Position numbers and translations under genes: made by a program. This document shows, piece after piece, positions 5,437 to 6,298 of a stretch of 6,298 bases of DNA (its first letter is position 1; each line of letters begins with the position of its first letter). The notes beneath the pieces are model-generated. The model was not told where the DNA came from. It worked only from the letters and a program-made list of their open reading frames with translations, and did no database searches. Source of the stretch: JBBSGA01 sp038254585 (lineage in GTDB: Bacteria; Chloroflexota; Chloroflexia; Chloroflexales; Kallotenuaceae); assembly GCA_038254585.1 (NCBI GenBank), contig JBBSGA010000360.1, positions 1 to 6,298 of the forward strand, given 5' to 3'.

Positions 5437-6298
5437 CTACGATTCCGAGCGGGTAGGCGGCGCCTCCCGCGTAAACGCCTCCAACTCGCGGCTAACCTGG
5501 TGATGCAGCCGCCAGTACCATCTGGGCTCGAATCCGCCGCCAGCCTGATCGCTGAGCGCCTGCAGGTGGCGACCGAGCACCTCGAAGAGCGCAACGTACG
5601 CCGCGGCCATGGCGGCGAGGTCAAGCGGCGCCGCGTCCTTGCGCATGTAGGTGCGCTCGAGATCGGCCAGAAACGCGGGCGGCAACACCTCGGAAAAGTG
5701 TTTGAACCGCTTCGCATAGACGATCCCCAGCCGCCGGTATATGAGCTTCACGAGCTCCGTGCGCAGGTCGTCCAGCTGGAATCGCGCCGAGTGCAGCTCG
5801 CCGTTGTACAGCGGAGCGGGCGCCTCGGCAAGCAACATCAGAAACAGGTTGGTCAGGTCACGCACGTCGTCCACCGTCAGCTCCTGGCGATCGGGCCAGG
5901 TCTCGGCCGCACTCCAGTCGGGCGCTGTCCGGAAGGGCAAGCTGCCACCGGGCAAGCGACACAGGAGGGTTTCCCATACATGTGGCGCCAGGGCCGGCAG
6001 CTCGCCGCTACGATGCGCCCACAGCTCGACGACGACCCCCTCCGCGGTCAAGGCGCGCACGAAGCTGTTCTCGAGCAGCAGGTACTCGCCGAGCCCGGCC
6101 AGCAATGGGCGGCGGTCCGTCTCCCAGAGACGGGTGTACGCGGCATCGGCAAGCGCGATCCGCAGATCGATGTCCGAGGCGGGATTGGCCCGTCCGGCGG
6201 CTAGGCTGCCTTCCAGCCAAACCGCGTCCACCTCCGGGAGCTGGGCCAGTTCACGGAGGCATCGTGCAAGCACAGCATACTGTTCAGCTGGTATTTTC
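5437..6298 (-). CDS. Nucleotidyltransferase-domain protein, 5' end beyond window
   Basis: The N-terminal part carries a pol-beta type nucleotidyltransferase active site: WLEGSLAAGRANPASDIDL has the G-S motif and the D-x-D pair (D34 and D36 counted from a GTG at 6273). E83 in GVVVELWAH is the likely third metal ligand. Such proteins transfer a nucleotide to a small molecule, protein or RNA end; aminoglycoside nucleotidyltransferases and MNT-type antitoxins share the fold. The C-terminal half, about residues 120-275, looks mostly helical (LTNLFLMLLAE, DLRTELVKLIYRRLG) and I cannot name it. The frame is open from 6273 to the window edge and reads KIPAEQYAVLARC, so the GTG is probably internal and the true start lies outside. 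The stop is TAG at 5437. The substrate is unknown. Confidence 0.85.
   Translation of the reverse strand, partial: KIPAEQYAVLARCLRELAQLPEVDAVWLEGSLAAGRANPASDIDLRIALADAAYTRLWETDRRPLLAGLGEYLLLENSFVRALTAEGVVVELWAHRSGELPALAPHVWETLLCRLPGGSLPFRTAPDWSAAETWPDRQELTVDDVRDLTNLFLMLLAEAPAPLYNGELHSARFQLDDLRTELVKLIYRRLGIVYAKRFKHFSEVLPPAFLADLERTYMRKDAAPLDLAAMAAAYVALFEVLGRHLQALSDQAGGGFEPRWYWRLHHQVSRELEAFTREAPPTRSES

Noticed and set aside
5284..6204. Plus-strand open frame of 306 codons opposite the nucleotidyltransferase
   Set aside because: The minus strand holds the G-S and D-x-D motifs. The plus product is low-complexity and shadow-like.
1..6298. CRISPR array, tRNA, rRNA, riboswitch or toxin-antitoxin pair
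   Set aside because: No regularly spaced repeats, cloverleaf sequences or conserved rRNA segments were seen. The nucleotidyltransferase has no HEPN-type partner inside the window to support a toxin-antitoxin call.

Overview
The window is GC-rich bacterial DNA holding six protein genes, one complete insertion-sequence transposase and one insertion-sequence remnant. Nothing in it fixes the taxon. The nitrilase-like, nucleotidyltransferase and GNAT proteins, and the mix of IS110 and IS66 sequences, remind me of Chloroflexota-type genomes, but that is a low-confidence impression. There are no rRNA or tRNA genes, CRISPR arrays or phage structural genes. It reads as an accessory, transposon-scarred chromosomal region.

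Left part (1-1772): an IS110-family element. Its 460-residue transposase (263-1645) has the RuvC-like D-E-D-D residues and the C-terminal serine region. The roughly 150 nt before the gene are non-coding, carry inverted repeats, and are where an IS110-group bridge RNA would lie. A short spacer with a GC hairpin (1702-1718) follows the gene.

Centre (1773-4269), all on the + strand: a small MazG-like NTP pyrophosphohydrolase (TTG start), a 2H-superfamily phosphoesterase (2'-5' RNA ligase-like), a carbon-nitrogen hydrolase (nitrilase superfamily), and a GNAT acetyltransferase. The first two are 44 nt apart and look co-transcribed. About 220 nt separate them from the second pair. The carbon-nitrogen hydrolase appears to have lost one base near its 3' end (about 3604-3607). 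Its last roughly 20 conserved-looking codons now lie in another frame and stop at 3668, about 50 nt before the GNAT start.

Right part (4445-6298), all on the - strand and convergent with the centre: a PAPS-dependent sulfotransferase of the short bacterial family (5050-4445), an IS66-family transposase C-terminal remnant directly upstream of it in the same open frame (about 5332-5108), and a nucleotidyltransferase-domain protein (stop at 5437) that runs off the right edge of the window.

The genes do not form a recognisable pathway. They are a set of small-molecule and nucleotide-modifying enzymes between mobile-element sequences. The points most worth following up are the possible bridge RNA, the frameshifted hydrolase with an apparent Lys-to-Arg change in its catalytic triad, the MazG-like protein with His in place of a metal-binding Asp, and the in-frame join of an IS66 remnant to the sulfotransferase. 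I did not find a clear, wholly new system.
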